Origin: Petaurus breviceps papuanus
Lineage: Eukaryota; Chordata; Mammalia; Diprotodontia; Petauridae
Direction: 5' to 3'
Assembly: GCA_028583685.1 (NCBI GenBank)
Contig: JAMXIF010001194.1
Span: forward strand, 1,507,559 to 1,571,558
Length of the DNA: 64,000 nucleotides
The position numbers and the translations under genes are program-made. Positions 39,325 to 50,689 of this stretch are shown in pieces. The notes under the pieces were generated by a model. That model worked only from the letters and a program-made list of their open reading frames with translations, was not told the origin of the DNA and searched no databases. How positions within the stretch are numbered: position 1 is the stretch's first letter; every line of letters begins with the position of its first letter.

Positions 39325-41160
39325 GCTTATTTAACATTTTTATCAGTAACTTGCATAAAGGCACAGAAGCCATTCTTGTCAAAGGATTCAAAACTGGAAA
39401 GAAGAGCGAACCCAGCAGATGCCAGAGTTTGGATCCAAAAAGATCATGATGGGTTAGATAGAATCAAATGATTCTGAAAGGCTAAATGCAAATCTTATAC
39501 TTGGATTCAAAAGATCAACCTACCACAAGCAGAGGACGGGGGAGGCAGGATCTGAAAGCCATCTGCCTGAAAAAGAACTAGGAGTTTTAGTAAACAACAA
39601 ACTCAAGATGAGTCAACCAAAGTGAGGGGGCAGCCAAAAAAGTGAATGTCATTTCAGGCTGCACCAAGATGGGGACAGACTTCAGGAATCAGGAGGGGAG
39701 AGTCCCACAGCACCTCGCCTTGGCCCACCTACATCTGGAGAACCATGTTCAGTGCTGGGCATCACCATTTAAGGAGGACACCGATTAGCTAGAGGGTACT
39801 GAGGGAAGGGCAATTAGAAGGGTGAGGACTATGCCATATGAAGATCAGGTGAAGGAACTGAGAATGCTTAGCTTATAGAAGAGAAGACTCATGGGGCACA
39901 GGACAGTGGTCTCCAAGCATCTGAAGGACTGTCGTGTGGAAGGCTTAGAATCATTCCACTTGGTGCTCTAAATCACTACTGATAAGAGAAATGTACATTA
40001 AAACAGCTCTGAAGTACTACCTCACACCTTTCAGATTGACTAATATGACAGAAAAGGAAAATGTCAAAGGTTGTAGAGGATACGGGAAATTTGGGACACT
40101 AATGCAATGTTGGTGGAGTTGTGAACTGATCTGGAGGGCAATTTGGAATTATGTCCAAAGGGGTATAAAACTGTGCATACAGTTTCAGCAATACCACTAT
40201 TAGGTCTGTATCCCAAAGAGATCATAAAAAGGGGAAAAGGACCCAGGTATACAAAAATATTTATAGCAGCTCTTTTTGTGGTGGCAAAGAACTGGAAACT
40301 GAGGGGATGCCCATCAATTAGGGAATGGCTTAACAAGTTGTGGTACATAAATGTAATGGGATACTATTGTGCTATGAGAAATGATGAGCAGGTGGATTTC
40401 AGAAAAACATGGAAAGACTTTTATGAACTGATGACGAGTGAAGTAAGCAGGACCAGGAGAACATTGTACACAGTAACAGTAACACTGTGCAATGAGCAAC
40501 TGTGATAGACTTAGCCCTTCTCAGCAATGAAATGATCTAAGAAAATTCCAAAAGACTCATAATGGAAAATGCTATCCACATTCAGAGAAAGAACAATGGA
40601 GTCTGAATGCAGGTCAAAGCATACAATTTTTACGTTATTTGTGGCTTTTACCTTTTGCTGTTTTTTCTTTCATAACATGTCTAACGTGGAAATACATTTT
40701 ACATGACTGCACATGTGTAACCTATATTGGATTGCTTGCCAGCTTGGGGAGGGGAAAGAAAAGGGAGGGAGGGGGAAAAATTTGGAACTCAAAATCTTTC
40801 AAAAAATAAATGCTGATTCAAAAAATAAATATCCTTACACTTAATTGGAAAAAATAAAATACTATTAAAAAAAATAAAAGAATCATTCCATTTTACCCAA
40901 GAAGGCAAAATCAGGAACAACAGGCAGAAACTGCAGAGAAGCAAATTTAGGCTGAGAGTTGGGAAAAACTTCCTAACAGTGAGAGTTATTTAGAAATGGC
41001 ACAGTTTCCTCTCTTTTGGGGGAAAAGCACACACATGGACTTCAAGCAGAGGGTGGATGATCACTTATTAGGTATGTTACAATGGGGATTCTCTTTTGGG
41101 CATGAGTTGGAATAGATGGCTGTGGAGATGTTACACAACTCTAAAATTCTGTGATTCTCC
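39325..41160 (+). repeat. L3/CR1 LINE relic, split by an L1
   Basis: TTTATCAGTAACTTGCATAA, AACTAGGAGTTTTAGTAAAC, GGAGAACCATGTTCAGTGCT and GGGCAATTAGAAGGGTGAGG are L3 landmarks. The element resumes at 40891 with AGTTGGGAAAAACTTCCTAA and GAGTTGGAATAGATGGCTGT. Removing 39959-40890 rejoins it exactly. Confidence 0.9.
39959..40878 (+). repeat. L1 LINE, 5'-truncated 920 bp, with 12-bp target duplication
   Basis: It begins in ORF2 (frame IPLLGLYPKEIIKRGKGPRY, FIAALFVVAKNWKLRG, MGYYCAMRNDEQVDF), which corresponds to the C-terminus of L1 ORF2p. A 3' UTR and an A-rich end follow. Perfect AGAATCATTCCA lies at 39947-39958 and 40879-40890. Confidence 0.95.
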
Positions 41161-41339
41161 CTTTCATATCTGAGCTCCTTTTCTGCTTATCTTCTCAAAG
41201 GAAAATCCCTCTAAAAGTTATGATACAGCCTGCAAAAGTGGTCTCATCAAAGGGATGCTAAGAAGCTAAGAGTTCTGAGGAAAGAAAGCTCAAACCCTCT
41301 GACCTCTGTATGGTGGAGGTTCTCAGCCAAACTCTTGGA

Positions 41340-41600
41340 AAGAATCGTCTGCACTAATTTCTTCTACTTGTTCACCTTTCATTCACTTCCCAAATCCTTT
41401 CGATCATGTGTCTGACTCAACCAGTCCACTAAAATAGTTTTCTCCCATGCTGCCAATGATTTACCACTAAACCCAGTGGCTTTTTTTTTCCTGAACCCTT
41501 ATTTCACTTAACTCTCCTGGATCCTAACTCTTCCCAGCAGATTCTGAGATTTCTGTTCCCTTGCTCCTAACTATTCCTTCTCAGTTTTCTTTGTAAGATC
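41340..41600 (+). repeat. L2 LINE ORF2-region fragment
   Basis: Pyrimidine-rich sequence with CTCAACCAGTCCACTAAAAT, CATGCTGCCAATGATTTACC and CTCTCCTGGATCCTAACTC resembles the L2 reverse-transcriptase region seen at 52.3 kb. Confidence 0.5.
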
Positions 41601-42255
41601 ATCCATTCATCTCACACTTCTTAAACGTGGATATGAGCGAGGCTGTTAATGTTTGTTGAATGAATGGGTAAGGTTGAGAAGGCCATAGCTGAAAGCTGAC
41701 TGCATAAATATACTGATTGTGGCATTTTGTGAATGAAACCCTGCTTTTTTTCAGGATGAGGGAGAGAAATAGATTGTAGGACATGTGTGGGGGAAAATAG
41801 TAAGTGATTACTGGAAGCCAGACACAGCAAGGAACTGTGACACAGCACTGGAAAATGTCAAGGTTGCCCCAAGAGTTCCAGTAATCAGTGTTGAGAGGAG
41901 ATGAGGAATGTTTATGTTTGCACCAAGAAATCTGTTGCATATTATATGTATCTATTAGCAAAGACAGTCTGGAGGGGTGTAGCTAGAGTCAATTAAAATA
42001 AACAGCTCTTGCCAAAACAATTCTGAAAGGTCAGTGAGGAATGAAGTAGAAAACTGTTGAACAATCCCTCATTCCCAAAATAAACTAGCCCCACTTTGTG
42101 TGGGAAGAACTTTAAAGGCAGGAAAAAGCTGCATCCCCTAATATATGAACTGAAATGATTTCTTGACTCTTGGCTTTGCAAAAATAAATGGTATGAAATA
42201 GATCTGAGATATTGGCCAAGCTTAGTAGAGGTGGGGGTGGGGCAGGGAAGTGTTG
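41601..42255. other. Unassigned intronic sequence
   Basis: I recognise no repeat or gene. Confidence 0.4.
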
Positions 42256-42261
42256 AGGGCA

Positions 42262-42262
42262 G

Positions 42263-42313
<51 letters not shown>

Positions 42314-42323
42314 NNNNNNNNNN

Positions 42324-42399
<76 letters not shown>
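42262..42399 (+). repeat. Long GA microsatellite with an assembly gap
   Basis: (GA)n on both sides of 10 N at 42314-42323. The real length is unknown because the gap lies inside the array. Confidence 0.97.
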
Positions 42400-42400
<1 letters not shown>

Positions 42401-42835
42401 CTGTGTGTGACAGAGATTGTGTGCGTTGAGAGAGTGTGTATTTTGTATGTGATTTTGTGTATGTGTGGGAGGGAGAATGTATGTGTGGGAGTATATGTGA
42501 GTGTTAGAGTGAGTATATATGTATATATGTAAAAGTGTGTGAAGAGAGAATGTGTGAGAGTATGTGTGTTAAGAATGTGTGTAAGAGAGTGTGAGTGTGT
42601 GGGAAAGAGAATATGAGTGTGAGAGATATAGTGTATATATGTGCGAGAGTAGGTATGTGTACAAGAGTGTGAGTGATAGTATGTGAGATATAGACAATGT
42701 ATGTGTGTGAGATATATAGTGTGTATATGAGTGTATGACAGTGAGTGTTCGAGAGAATGGGTGTGTCTGTGAGAGTGTGTGCATGTGAGAATGTGTGTGT
42801 GAGAGTGTGTGTGTGAGCAAGTGTGTGTAGGTGAG
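42400..42835 (+). repeat. GT/GA compound satellite
   Basis: About 430 bp of diverged GTGTGAGAG, GTATATGTG and GTGTGTGAG words with no exact long period. It probably grew with the adjoining GA array. The 260-residue minus-strand frame across it is repeat sequence. Confidence 0.92.
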
Positions 42836-42980
42836 TTTTCTGCCTGGGATGAAGCCCTGGCTTTGCTATACATGACCTGTTTGACCCCAACCAAGTCATG
42901 TTTCTGGGCCTCAGTTTCATCTGTAAAATAAAATGATCAGATTGGACAACCTCTAACATCTCTTCTAACTCTACAAGGAC
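42836..42980 (+). repeat. MIR with 3' tail
   Basis: GGGCCTCAGTTTCATCTGTA, AATGATCAGATTGGACAACC and CATCTCTTCTAACTCTAC. Confidence 0.85.
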
Positions 42981-42987
42981 TTCTGCA

Positions 42988-43185
42988 GAGGCAGTGTGAA
43001 GCACTGGCTAGGGAGTCAGAGGAGCTGGGTTCAAATTCTGCCTCTGATGAAATTTTTTTTTGCCCATGTGATCTTGGACAAGTCACTTACCGTCCCTTGC
43101 CTCAGTTTCCTCATCTGTAAAATAAGGTATTTGGACGAGACGCCTCTGAGGTCTCTCCCCGCTCCAAATCTATTATTCTAGAGGG
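42988..43185 (+). repeat. MIR with 3' tail
   Basis: GGGAGTCAGAGGAGCTGGGT, CCTCATCTGTAAAATAAGGT and GGTCTCTCCCCGCTCCAAAT. It adjoins another MIR in the same orientation. Confidence 0.9.
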
Positions 43186-43578
43186 AAGGCTGGGTTGTGT
43201 GGCTGAGCCTCTGGAAGGGCAGAGGATGGCAGCAATGCTCAGGATGGCTGAACTGTATGAGTGGATTCACCCTTGGCATGCAGAGCCAGCAGGTTTTGTT
43301 ACTTGAATACTAAGATCTTGTCATAAGGCAGCTTTGCCTGTGAACTGGGTAGGCCTGTGGACCCCAAGAAACCATGATAGTGACCATTATAGCATACACC
43401 GCTAGGCCTCATCTCCCATTCAACAGAGGACTGGAAGACGTGGGAGCCAAGTCGGTGAGTCGCCATCCTGCTCCTTGGATGCAGATGACTGTGGTTAGAA
43501 CCTGGATGCTGCCCTGGGAGCCCTGGGCAGGTGAACTTTTACCTTGTCTTGTATGGAGCCCCCACCATGTCCACTCGA
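43186..43578. other. Unassigned intronic sequence
   Basis: I recognise no repeat or gene. Confidence 0.4.
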
Positions 43579-43579
43579 G

Positions 43580-43790
43580 CCTTCTCCAAACCGTGCCCCC
43601 ACGTACACACCTTTTCCCCTCTTCCTCCCTTCCAACTCTACCTCCCCTTAGCACCTTGTCTTCTATCACCAGACTATATTCTCCTTTAGGGCTGGGATTG
43701 TCTCGCTCATTTCTTTCTGCATTGCCACAGTGCATGGCACACAGCAAGAACTTTATAAATGCTCATTTGTTCATTTATTAATTCATTCAT
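43580..43790 (+). repeat. L2 LINE 3' end
   Basis: ACCAGACTATATTCTCCTTT, AGGGCTGGGATTGTCTCGCT and GCACACAGCAAGAACTTTAT. Confidence 0.72.
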
Positions 43791-43791
43791 C

Positions 43792-44150
43792 TGTGATCAA
43801 GAGGCCTAGATCCTGGTTCCTGCTCTGCTGCTGTCTGTGTACCTTGGTTAGCTCCCTTCCCTCTCTGAGTCTCAGTTTCCTCACCTGTAACATGAAGGTG
43901 TTTAGAGTGAGGTTTCAACCTTTGTGTGTGTGTGTGTGTCCTGTAACAATATGGTGAAACCTTCTCTCAGCTATTTATGCCTTTAAATGCATAAAATAAA
44001 ACACACAGAATTACAAAGGAAACAAATTACATTGAAATACGGTTATCAAAATATTAAAAAAAATACAAAAGAACGAGTTCATGGACCCCTGGTTGAGAAC
44101 TTTCTGATATCTGAGATGCCTTCTCCCTCTGATGTTCTACAATTCTATGA
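43792..44150 (+). repeat. MIR split by a hAT element
   Basis: The MIR body (GAGTCTCAGTTTCCTCACCT) ends near 43905 and its tail (GATGCCTTCTCCCTCTGATG, TTCTACAATTCTATGAG) resumes near 44107. Confidence 0.8.
43906..44106. mobile_element. Non-autonomous hAT DNA transposon, family A copy 3
   Basis: The interior AATTACAAAGGAAACAAATT, ACATTGAAATACGGTTATCA and TTTAAATGCATAAAATAAAA matches the copies at 5.2 and 25.7 kb; ends TTTCAACC and GGTTGAGAAC are inverted. Inserted in a MIR tail, so it is younger than that MIR. Confidence 0.82.
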
Positions 44151-44261
44151 GTAACCCTTCTATGCTTTACTCAAGTTGCACTGAAATCCAACAGTGTGCT
44201 CCATATAACACACCCAGATCTGGGCCACACTTCTGGATCCTCTATACTATTCTTTAACCTG

Positions 44262-44412
44262 GTCACTGGACCCAGATGGCTCTGGAGGAGAAAGTGAGGC
44301 TGGTGACCTTGCACAGCCTCCCTCCCTCAAATCAGTCAACTGCAAGTCATGTCATCATTCCCTGATGCCATGGTCCTCTTCAAAAACAAAGGACAAACAC
44401 AACAAATAATTA
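44262..44412 (-). repeat. Marsupial interspersed repeat, antisense, head region
   Basis: Reversed, it reads TTGTCCTTTGTTTTTGAAGA then GGACCATGGCATCAGGGAAT and GACATGACTTGCAGTTGACT. Its head resembles the start of the repeat at 33.9 kb but the body differs. Confidence 0.6.
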
Positions 44413-44577
44413 CCAGGAGCCCTTGTCAATGGATGACTCCATGCCTGTCTCTCTCTCTCCTGGCCTCTCCCTGCCCCATGGCCCTGACCAGACCAATTTA
44501 AATTTGAGGCTATTGGCCTTGGGGAGCCTTCCTTCTCAGACATACTCAGCAAAACCACTTCCCAAATTTCCCCATGC

Positions 44578-44805
44578 CAGGAAGCTAGATGGCACAGTGG
44601 GTAGAGTGCTGGACTCAGACTCAGGAAGGCCTGAGTTCCAAACCTGCCGTAGATACAACGCTATCTGCCTCAGTTTCCTCCCCTATAAATTGGGAATAAT
44701 AATAATTCACAGCGTTGTTGTTAAAATCAAATGAGATAATGTATATACAGCACTCTGCAAATCTTAAATCTATCTATCTATACTGGCTATTATTATTAGC
44801 TATTA
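44578..44805 (+). repeat. CORE-SINE, sense
   Basis: GGAAGCTAGATGGCACAGTG, CTCCCCTATAAATTGGGAAT and AAATGAGATAATGTATATAC. Confidence 0.93.
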
Positions 44806-44809
44806 CTAC

Positions 44810-45360
44810 GCTGAGTTCTTTGTGAGCACAATAACAAAAATGGTCTGACCATAAAGTCACTTGGCCTCCTTGCCCTTCATCTTCCTCTTTTGGAAAGTAG
44901 AAGATTATAACTCTAACCTTCCAGAGGGTCCCTCATGAGGAACAACAGACAAACTGATGATAAAGGGCTTTTTGCAAAGCTCCTAAGCCCCATAAATATT
45001 AAATGCCCAATGCCACAAGACTGCGGTCTTCATTTTTTTTTTTCTGGCACAATCCCCCCAAGAAAAAGCAGACTTTGCATTAAAAAAGGAAAGCCCTTAA
45101 CCTCCAGGACCTCAAGCATTTTTGATGCCCTGTAATCTGATCCTTTTAACTTTTTGCTCCTTGCAAGGTTGCAACATGAATCTCTTTTTTTTTCTCTTAT
45201 GAAAGGGCATCAAGCTAAAAATTGCTTCTTGGGATGGAGTGATGAGTAAAACTGGCAAAGAGATTTAAATACTGGAGTATCTCAGAAGGCAGAGAGTTGT
45301 GAGAAGGCAGCTTGGGGAGAAAAGGAGGTAACCTGTGCCCCAAGACTCCATCTATAACAG
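44810..45360. other. Unassigned intronic sequence
   Basis: Contains T-rich runs at 45030 and 45186. No repeat or gene is recognised. Confidence 0.4.
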
Positions 45361-45369
45361 CAGGATGGG

Positions 45370-45460
45370 GCAGGGTGGTAGATCTCAGAGCACAGAACAC
45401 AAGCATCAGAGCTGGAAGGGGTCTTAGAGAGAACAATTTCAGAGATGAAAGGGACTTTTA
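45370..45460 (-). repeat. MIR tail units, antisense
   Basis: AGCATCAGAGCTGGAAGGGG and CAATTTCAGAGATGAAAGGG are two successive units. Confidence 0.65.
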
Positions 45461-45462
45461 GA

Positions 45463-45729
45463 GACAGCTGGGTGGTACAGTTGGTGGTAGCTGGGCCTGA
45501 AGTCAGGAAGACCCGAGTTCCAATCCAGCCTCAGACACTTATAGCTGTGTGATCGAGTACAAATGACTTAATCTCTGTCTGCCTCAGTTTCCTAAACTGT
45601 AAAATGGGAATAAATAATAGCATCCACCTCCCAGGGTTGCTGTGGGGATCAAATGAGATAGTATTTGTAAAGAGTTTAACACAGTCCCCAGCACATAGTA
45701 GGTACTTAATAAAGGTTTATTTTCTTCCT
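45463..45729 (+). repeat. CORE-SINE, full-length
   Basis: GACAGCTGGGTGGTACAGTT, CCTCCCAGGGTTGCTGTGGG and GTAGGTACTTAATAAAGGTT. A CTTTTAG word occurs at both flanks and may be a short target duplication. Confidence 0.95.
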
Positions 45730-45734
45730 TTTAG

Positions 45735-46128
45735 GGAATATTAGTCCAACCTCATTACTATTCAGGGGAGGAATCTGAATGCCAGGGAGAAGTTAAAAGA
45801 TTTGCAAGTGACAGAGAGGTGGAAGCCAAGAAATTCCTACCTGCTGGAAAAAATCAGTAGGGAAAATGAACTATGCATGATTTCCTCTCTGTAATTCCAA
45901 GGCAGGACTGCTAAGGGCCTGCTGAGTAAGGACCCCTGCACCACACTGTTCCCTAACTAAAGTGAGGATCAGGTCTTTATCTGCCTGTTCAAGGTCCTTC
46001 TCCCATTTCATGGTGCACTCCAAGACTCTTTTCCCCCAAGGCATGAAGGATTCTTAAGTTGTCCTGAAACCCTAACTCGGGGGGCCCATCCCTACTTCTA
46101 ATAGCACATCTGGCATGTACAGAAGGGT
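45735..46128. other. Unassigned intronic sequence
   Basis: I recognise no repeat or gene. Confidence 0.4.
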
Positions 46129-46129
46129 C

Positions 46130-46350
46130 TAAATTTTGGAAAGCACTTTCCAACCACTGCCACGTTTAGTTCTAATAGCACCCCTGTGCAGAGGTTGGTA
46201 TTATGCCCACTTTACAGATAAGAAGGTTGAGGTTCAGAGAGCCTCAGTGATGTGCTTGTACCCAGAGAGGCAGAAAGTATCAGGAACGAGATCTGAGTGT
46301 CAGTCTTCACTAACCCCAGGGCGAGCTCTCCTACTATATCACGATGCCTG
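46130..46350 (-). repeat. MIR/CORE-SINE, antisense
   Basis: GAAAGCACTTTCCAACCACT, CACTTTACAGATAAGAAGGT and CAGGGCGAGCTCTCCTACTA. Confidence 0.85.
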
Positions 46351-46359
46351 TTAACAGAA

Positions 46360-46545
46360 ATTCGGTAGAGCTGGGTGACTCAGGCCTGCCACTAACTAGC
46401 TGTGTGACCCTGATCACAACTGCTGTGAGGCTGCTTTTTTTTCATCCGTAGGACAGGGAGACCTAGCCTGCTTCTTAGTGGTATTCTAAGACGATGGATG
46501 TAAAAATGCTTTGGAAGGTGTACATGTAAATATTACCCCCAACGA
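46360..46545 (+). repeat. MIR/CORE-SINE, sense
   Basis: CACTAACTAGCTGTGTGACC, CATCCGTAGGACAGGGAGAC and ATGTAAAAATGCTTTGGAAG. Confidence 0.72.
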
Positions 46546-46599
46546 GATTATAAGGCAGTGAAGATACTGAGTCAGGAGATGGAGTGCCTAACCCTAAGT

Positions 46600-46835
46600 C
46601 TCAGCTAAAACTCTGCTTTCGATAGGAAGCCCTTTGTGATCCTGCTTGATTCTAGGGCCTTGCCTGTGGAGAGTATCTCCAATATTTCCTGTATTGTTTG
46701 TATGTTGTCTCCCCACCTCAACCATGGGTTTCTTGAGAACAGGGAGTCTTTTGCTGTTCCTTGTGTGGCCAGCACTTAGTACAGTTCCTGGGCACATAGT
46801 GGGTTCTTAAAAATGTTGAGTGGCTGACTGAAATG
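46600..46835 (+). repeat. L2 LINE 3' end
   Basis: GTATGTTGTCTCCCCACCTC, GAGAACAGGGAGTCTTTTGC and AGCACTTAGTACAGTTCCTG. Confidence 0.82.
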
Positions 46836-46844
46836 AAGCGGGAG

Positions 46845-47200
46845 CCTATAAATATCTGAAAAAATCATGGCAGATGAATATAACGGAATATTATTGCATA
46901 ATAAGAAATCACTAATACTAGGAATTCAGAGAAATATGGGAAGGATTAAGTGATCAGATGCATTAGAATAATAATATACACAATGACTAGGCTAATATAA
47001 ATTTAATGGATGCTGAAATGAAGCTCTCAGTAATCTTAACAGCTAATCTTGGCCTTGGAGAACAAATAATGAAGCATATTCCTGGCAGAGAGACAGGTGG
47101 CAACAAAAAAGAAAATTACATAGACTGTTAGGTGTGGCCACTGTATTTGCTGTTTTTGCTTAATTGTGTTTATTTTATTTTTTTTTTAAAAGAGAATGCT
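46845..47200 (+). repeat. L1 LINE 3' end fragment
   Basis: GAATATAACGGAATATTATT, CAGAGAAATATGGGAAGGAT and a T-rich then A-rich end recall the ORF2 end and 3' UTR of L1. A sister fragment lies at 56.1 kb. Confidence 0.65.
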
Positions 47201-47229
47201 CAATCCCAGAGGTGTGGGAGGAGTAGAGA

Positions 47230-48110
47230 AGGTATATTATTGTGCTATAAAAACAAAAGGTTATTATAACAGCATCAGGACAAAGACCCAGCAAAAGCTG
47301 TTCTACTTTGCAGCGATGACAAAAGGGTTGAATGAAATCGAAGAACAATAACAGAAAGGAGAGGAAGGAAACCTGCACAGGAAAGAAACTGAAAGACAGG
47401 AGAAATAAGCTGTCCAAAAACGTGGCCCTGACACCATGAAGAAACACCACAAAGGAAAAGAAAGGGAGGAAAAGACAAGCATCTATAACAACATCGCGTG
47501 TTTCTGATGAGAAAATTGACATGCCAGAAGAACTTTCAGATTGGTTTAGAATCACACTATATAAGAAGGAAGATACAGCATCTCTAAAATTGAAAATAAG
47601 ATCGCTGATGGAAGAACTCAGGAAGATGAATATGAGAATTGACAACTTAGAAAAGTTGATGGAAATTCTCATTTGAGCAGTAAATTCTCTGAAGAACAGA
47701 AGCTCAGAAAGAATTAAAAACAAAACAAAACAAAACAACCCACCAAAATCCAAAAACAACCCAACAACGGAAAAATAAACAACAGAATAAAAACTTTTTC
47801 TAAAAGCAAAACTGGAAGATTACTTCAGGTATAGATAAACCAAACTTATAGAGTGAGAGGACTGAGCTCAGCAAGCTCTGAGAATTATTGGTCTCCCAGA
47901 AAAATACGAACCAAGAGTGTGAATTCAACATTCCATGTAATCATAAAAGAAAATTGCCCAGAGATATTGGAGACGTAGGACAGAGTACAAATTGATAAAA
48001 TCCATCAGCTGCCAAAAGAAAGAAACTCTACATTTAAAGTACCCCTTCTCAGAAACATAATTACCATGTTTCATAGCTTCAATAGCAGTGTGAATCTTTA
48101 AAAAAAAAAA
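47230..48110 (+). repeat. L1-lineage ORF1-region relic
   Basis: A-rich sequence whose plus strand includes AGAATTATTGGTCTCCCAGA (RIIGLPE-like, an L1 ORF1 motif) near 47880. The 194-residue minus-strand frame at 47175-47759 is a shadow of this A-rich strand. Confidence 0.6.
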
Positions 48111-48117
48111 AAACCAC

Positions 48118-48480
48118 CCCCAATTTTTTTTATTGATATACCACCCTTTTTTACACTGCTTTCACTTCTAATGACTCCTCCCTCTCTCCCCCAATAGAAG
48201 CTTTCCTGTGACAAAAGAAGTATGGTTAAGCAAAGTAAATCAATGTTAGTTATGTCACTATGAAAATCCATGCCTTGTTATATGCCTATAGCACCTCATC
48301 TCTGTCTCTATTGAGTCAGCTTTGTCAGTAATCTGAAATCATGACTGTTCATGGCATTGATTTGAGCTCTGAAATCTTCCAATATTGTTTTCCTTTATAT
48401 TAATGTGGTCACTGTATAAATTCTTCTCTTGGTTCTGTTTATAATACTTCAACAGAAAGAAGGGAAATATGTAATATAAT
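48118..48480 (-). repeat. Probable L1 3' UTR, antisense
   Basis: Reversed, it reads AACAGAACCAAGAGAAGAAT, TTATACAGTGACCACATTAA and GAGACAGAGATGAGGTGCTA, the marsupial L1 3' UTR layout as I recall it. It separates two sense L1 relics. Confidence 0.55.
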
Positions 48481-48489
48481 GAGAAAACA

Positions 48490-49405
48490 AAATTTAACAG
48501 TTACAAATCTGAATGGGTTAAATTTACCAATAGAAAAGAAACATATTGCAGAATGGGTAAGAAAACAAATCAGTTTGCTTCTTATAAGAAACACACCTAA
48601 AATACAGATAATCACACAAAGAGTGAAGTTGAGTCAAAAATAATGCAAGAAGTGTTATCATGATTTTGAATAAAGGAAGAGAAAGACATCATTAAGGAGC
48701 TACATTTTGATTAACAGCACAATAGGAAATGAAACTATCAATAGTGCACCCATGTGCACACCCACACACACATCATAGTAACTACATTCCTGAAGAAAAG
48801 TCAACCAAAATGAGAAAAGACCCAAGCAGTAAGACACCAATTCTAGGAAACTTTAATATTCCTTTATTAGACCTCAACAAGTAAGAAGAAAAAGAAAAAG
48901 GAAACCTCAAATGAAAAAAATGTCAGGAAAATTAAATTTGACAATTTTTAGAGACTACTGAATTAGAAACTTAGAGAACAAATATATTTCTCAGACTTTG
49001 TTGGTATTTATAAAAATTCATAGCACATAAAGAACTCAAATGCAAAAGGTAAAACCCCCTTATAAATCAGAATACAATAAAACTATTATCACTAGAGAAA
49101 ATAGGTAAGCCTAAATATGGACTATGAACAATACCCTAAATCAGTGGGTCAAAGACCAAATCACAGAATGACAAAAACTATATTAAACAGAAGGGGATGC
49201 AGCTAAAACAGCCCCTAGAAGAATTTATAACCCTCAACACTAATAGTAAAAAAAAAAAAAAGAGAGAGAGAGAGAAGAACAATTACTTAATCATGCAGGT
49301 CAGAACTATGAAAAATAATAGACCAATCCCCCAAATATAAAAGATTTTGAAAATGTAGGTGGGATAAACAGAATTTAAAATAAAAAAACTAAACAAAGGG
49401 TTATT
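48490..49405 (+). repeat. L1-lineage ORF2-region relic
   Basis: A-rich; GACACCAATTCTAGGAAACT then TTAATATTCCTTTATTAGAC resembles the L1 endonuclease segment. Heavily degraded. Confidence 0.55.
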
Positions 49406-49420
49406 AAAAAACTGAACAAA

Positions 49421-49565
49421 GGGGCGGCCAGGTGGCGCAGTGAGTAAGAGCGTCGGCCCTGGTGTCGGGAGACCCAGGATCAGTTCTGGCCTGAGATACT
49501 AGGCACCCACACAAAATAACTTGCCGTGTAACCTTGAGCAAGTTACTTAACCCCAATTGCTTTAA
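49421..49565 (+). repeat. WSINE1-like SINE at the L1 junction
   Basis: GGGGCGGCCAGGTGGCGCAG, a diverged core and ACTTAACCCCAATTGCTTTA with an A tail. ACTGAACAAA occurs immediately before (49411-49420) and after (49571-49580). Confidence 0.92.
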
Positions 49566-49581
49566 AAAAAACTGAACAAAA

Positions 49582-50674
49582 GCAGAAAACTGGGAAAGAA
49601 TTTTTACATCTAGTGTCTCTGATAAAGTTCTCATTTCTAAAATACATCAAGAACTGAGTCAAATTTGCAAGAATACAAGTCATTCTCCAATTGATAAGGG
49701 TAAAAGTATATGAACAGGGAGTTTTCAGAAGAAATTTAAGCTATCTATAGTCCTAAGAAAAAATGTTCTAAATCACTACTGATTAGAGAGATGTAAATCA
49801 AAACAACTCTGAGGTACCACATCACACCTATCAGATTGGCTAACATGACAAAATTGGAAAATGATAAATGTTGAAGAAGGTGTGGGAAAGTTGGAACACT
49901 AATTCATTATTGGTGGAACTGTGAGCTGATCCATCCATTGTGGAGAGCAATTTGGAACTATGCCCAAAGGGCTATAAAAACGTGCATACCCTTTGACACA
50001 GTAATACCACTTCTAGGGCTGTATCCCAAAGAGATCATAAAAATGAGAAAAAAGATCCACATGTACATTAATACTTATAGCAGTTTTTTTTTGTGGTGTC
50101 CAAGAACTGGAAATTGAGGGGATGGCCATCAATTGGGGAATGGCTGAATAAGTTGTGGAATATGAACGTAATGGAATACTATTATAATATAAGAAATGGT
50201 AAACAGGCAGACATCAGAAAAACATGGGAAGACTTATATAAACTGATGCTGAGTGAAGTAAGCAGAACCAGGAGAACATTGTACACAGTAAGAGCCACAG
50301 CGTGTGATGACTGATTTCGATAGATTTAGCCCTTTCTCAGCAATGCAAGGACCTAAAACAATTTCAAAGGACTCATTATGGCAAAATGCCATCCACATCC
50401 AGGAAAAGAACTATGGAGTCTGAATGCAGAGCAAAGCAGACTGTTTTCTCTTTTTGTTTTGTCTTATTTTTTCTCATGGTTTCCCCCATTTGTTATAATT
50501 CTTCTATGCAACATTACTAATGTGAAAATTTGTTTAATAGGAATGTATATGTAAAACCTATATCAAATTGCATGCCGACGTGGGGAGGGAAGGAGTGAGG
50601 GAGGGGGAGAAAATTGAAAACTTATGGAAGTGAATGTTGAAAACTAAAAATAAATACATTAACTAAAAAAAAAC
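49582..50674 (+). repeat. L1 LINE, 5'-truncated about 1.1 kb, with target duplication
   Basis: ORF2 3' region (frame KNWKLRGWPSIGEWLNKLWN, NVMEYYYNIRNGKQADIRK), 3' UTR and an A-rich end. CTGAACAAAA lies at 49572-49581 and again at 50675-50684. Confidence 0.92.
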
Positions 50675-50689
50675 CTGAACAAAAGGGAT

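Noticed and set aside
40143-40505. 120-residue frame as a possible host gene
   Set aside because: It is the L1 ORF2p C-terminus (LLGLYPKE, FIAALF, YYCAMRNDE) in a truncated insertion.
42112-42894. 260-residue minus-strand open frame, the longest in the window
   Set aside because: It consists of Leu-Ser and Thr-His runs from the GA/GT satellite and crosses the N gap.
47175-47759. 194-residue minus-strand frame rich in Phe and Leu
   Set aside because: It is the reverse strand of A-rich L1-lineage sequence, which lacks stops in that frame by composition.
48118-48480. Possible LTR-type fragment between L1 pieces
   Set aside because: Read in reverse it follows the marsupial L1 3' UTR layout, which explains it better.
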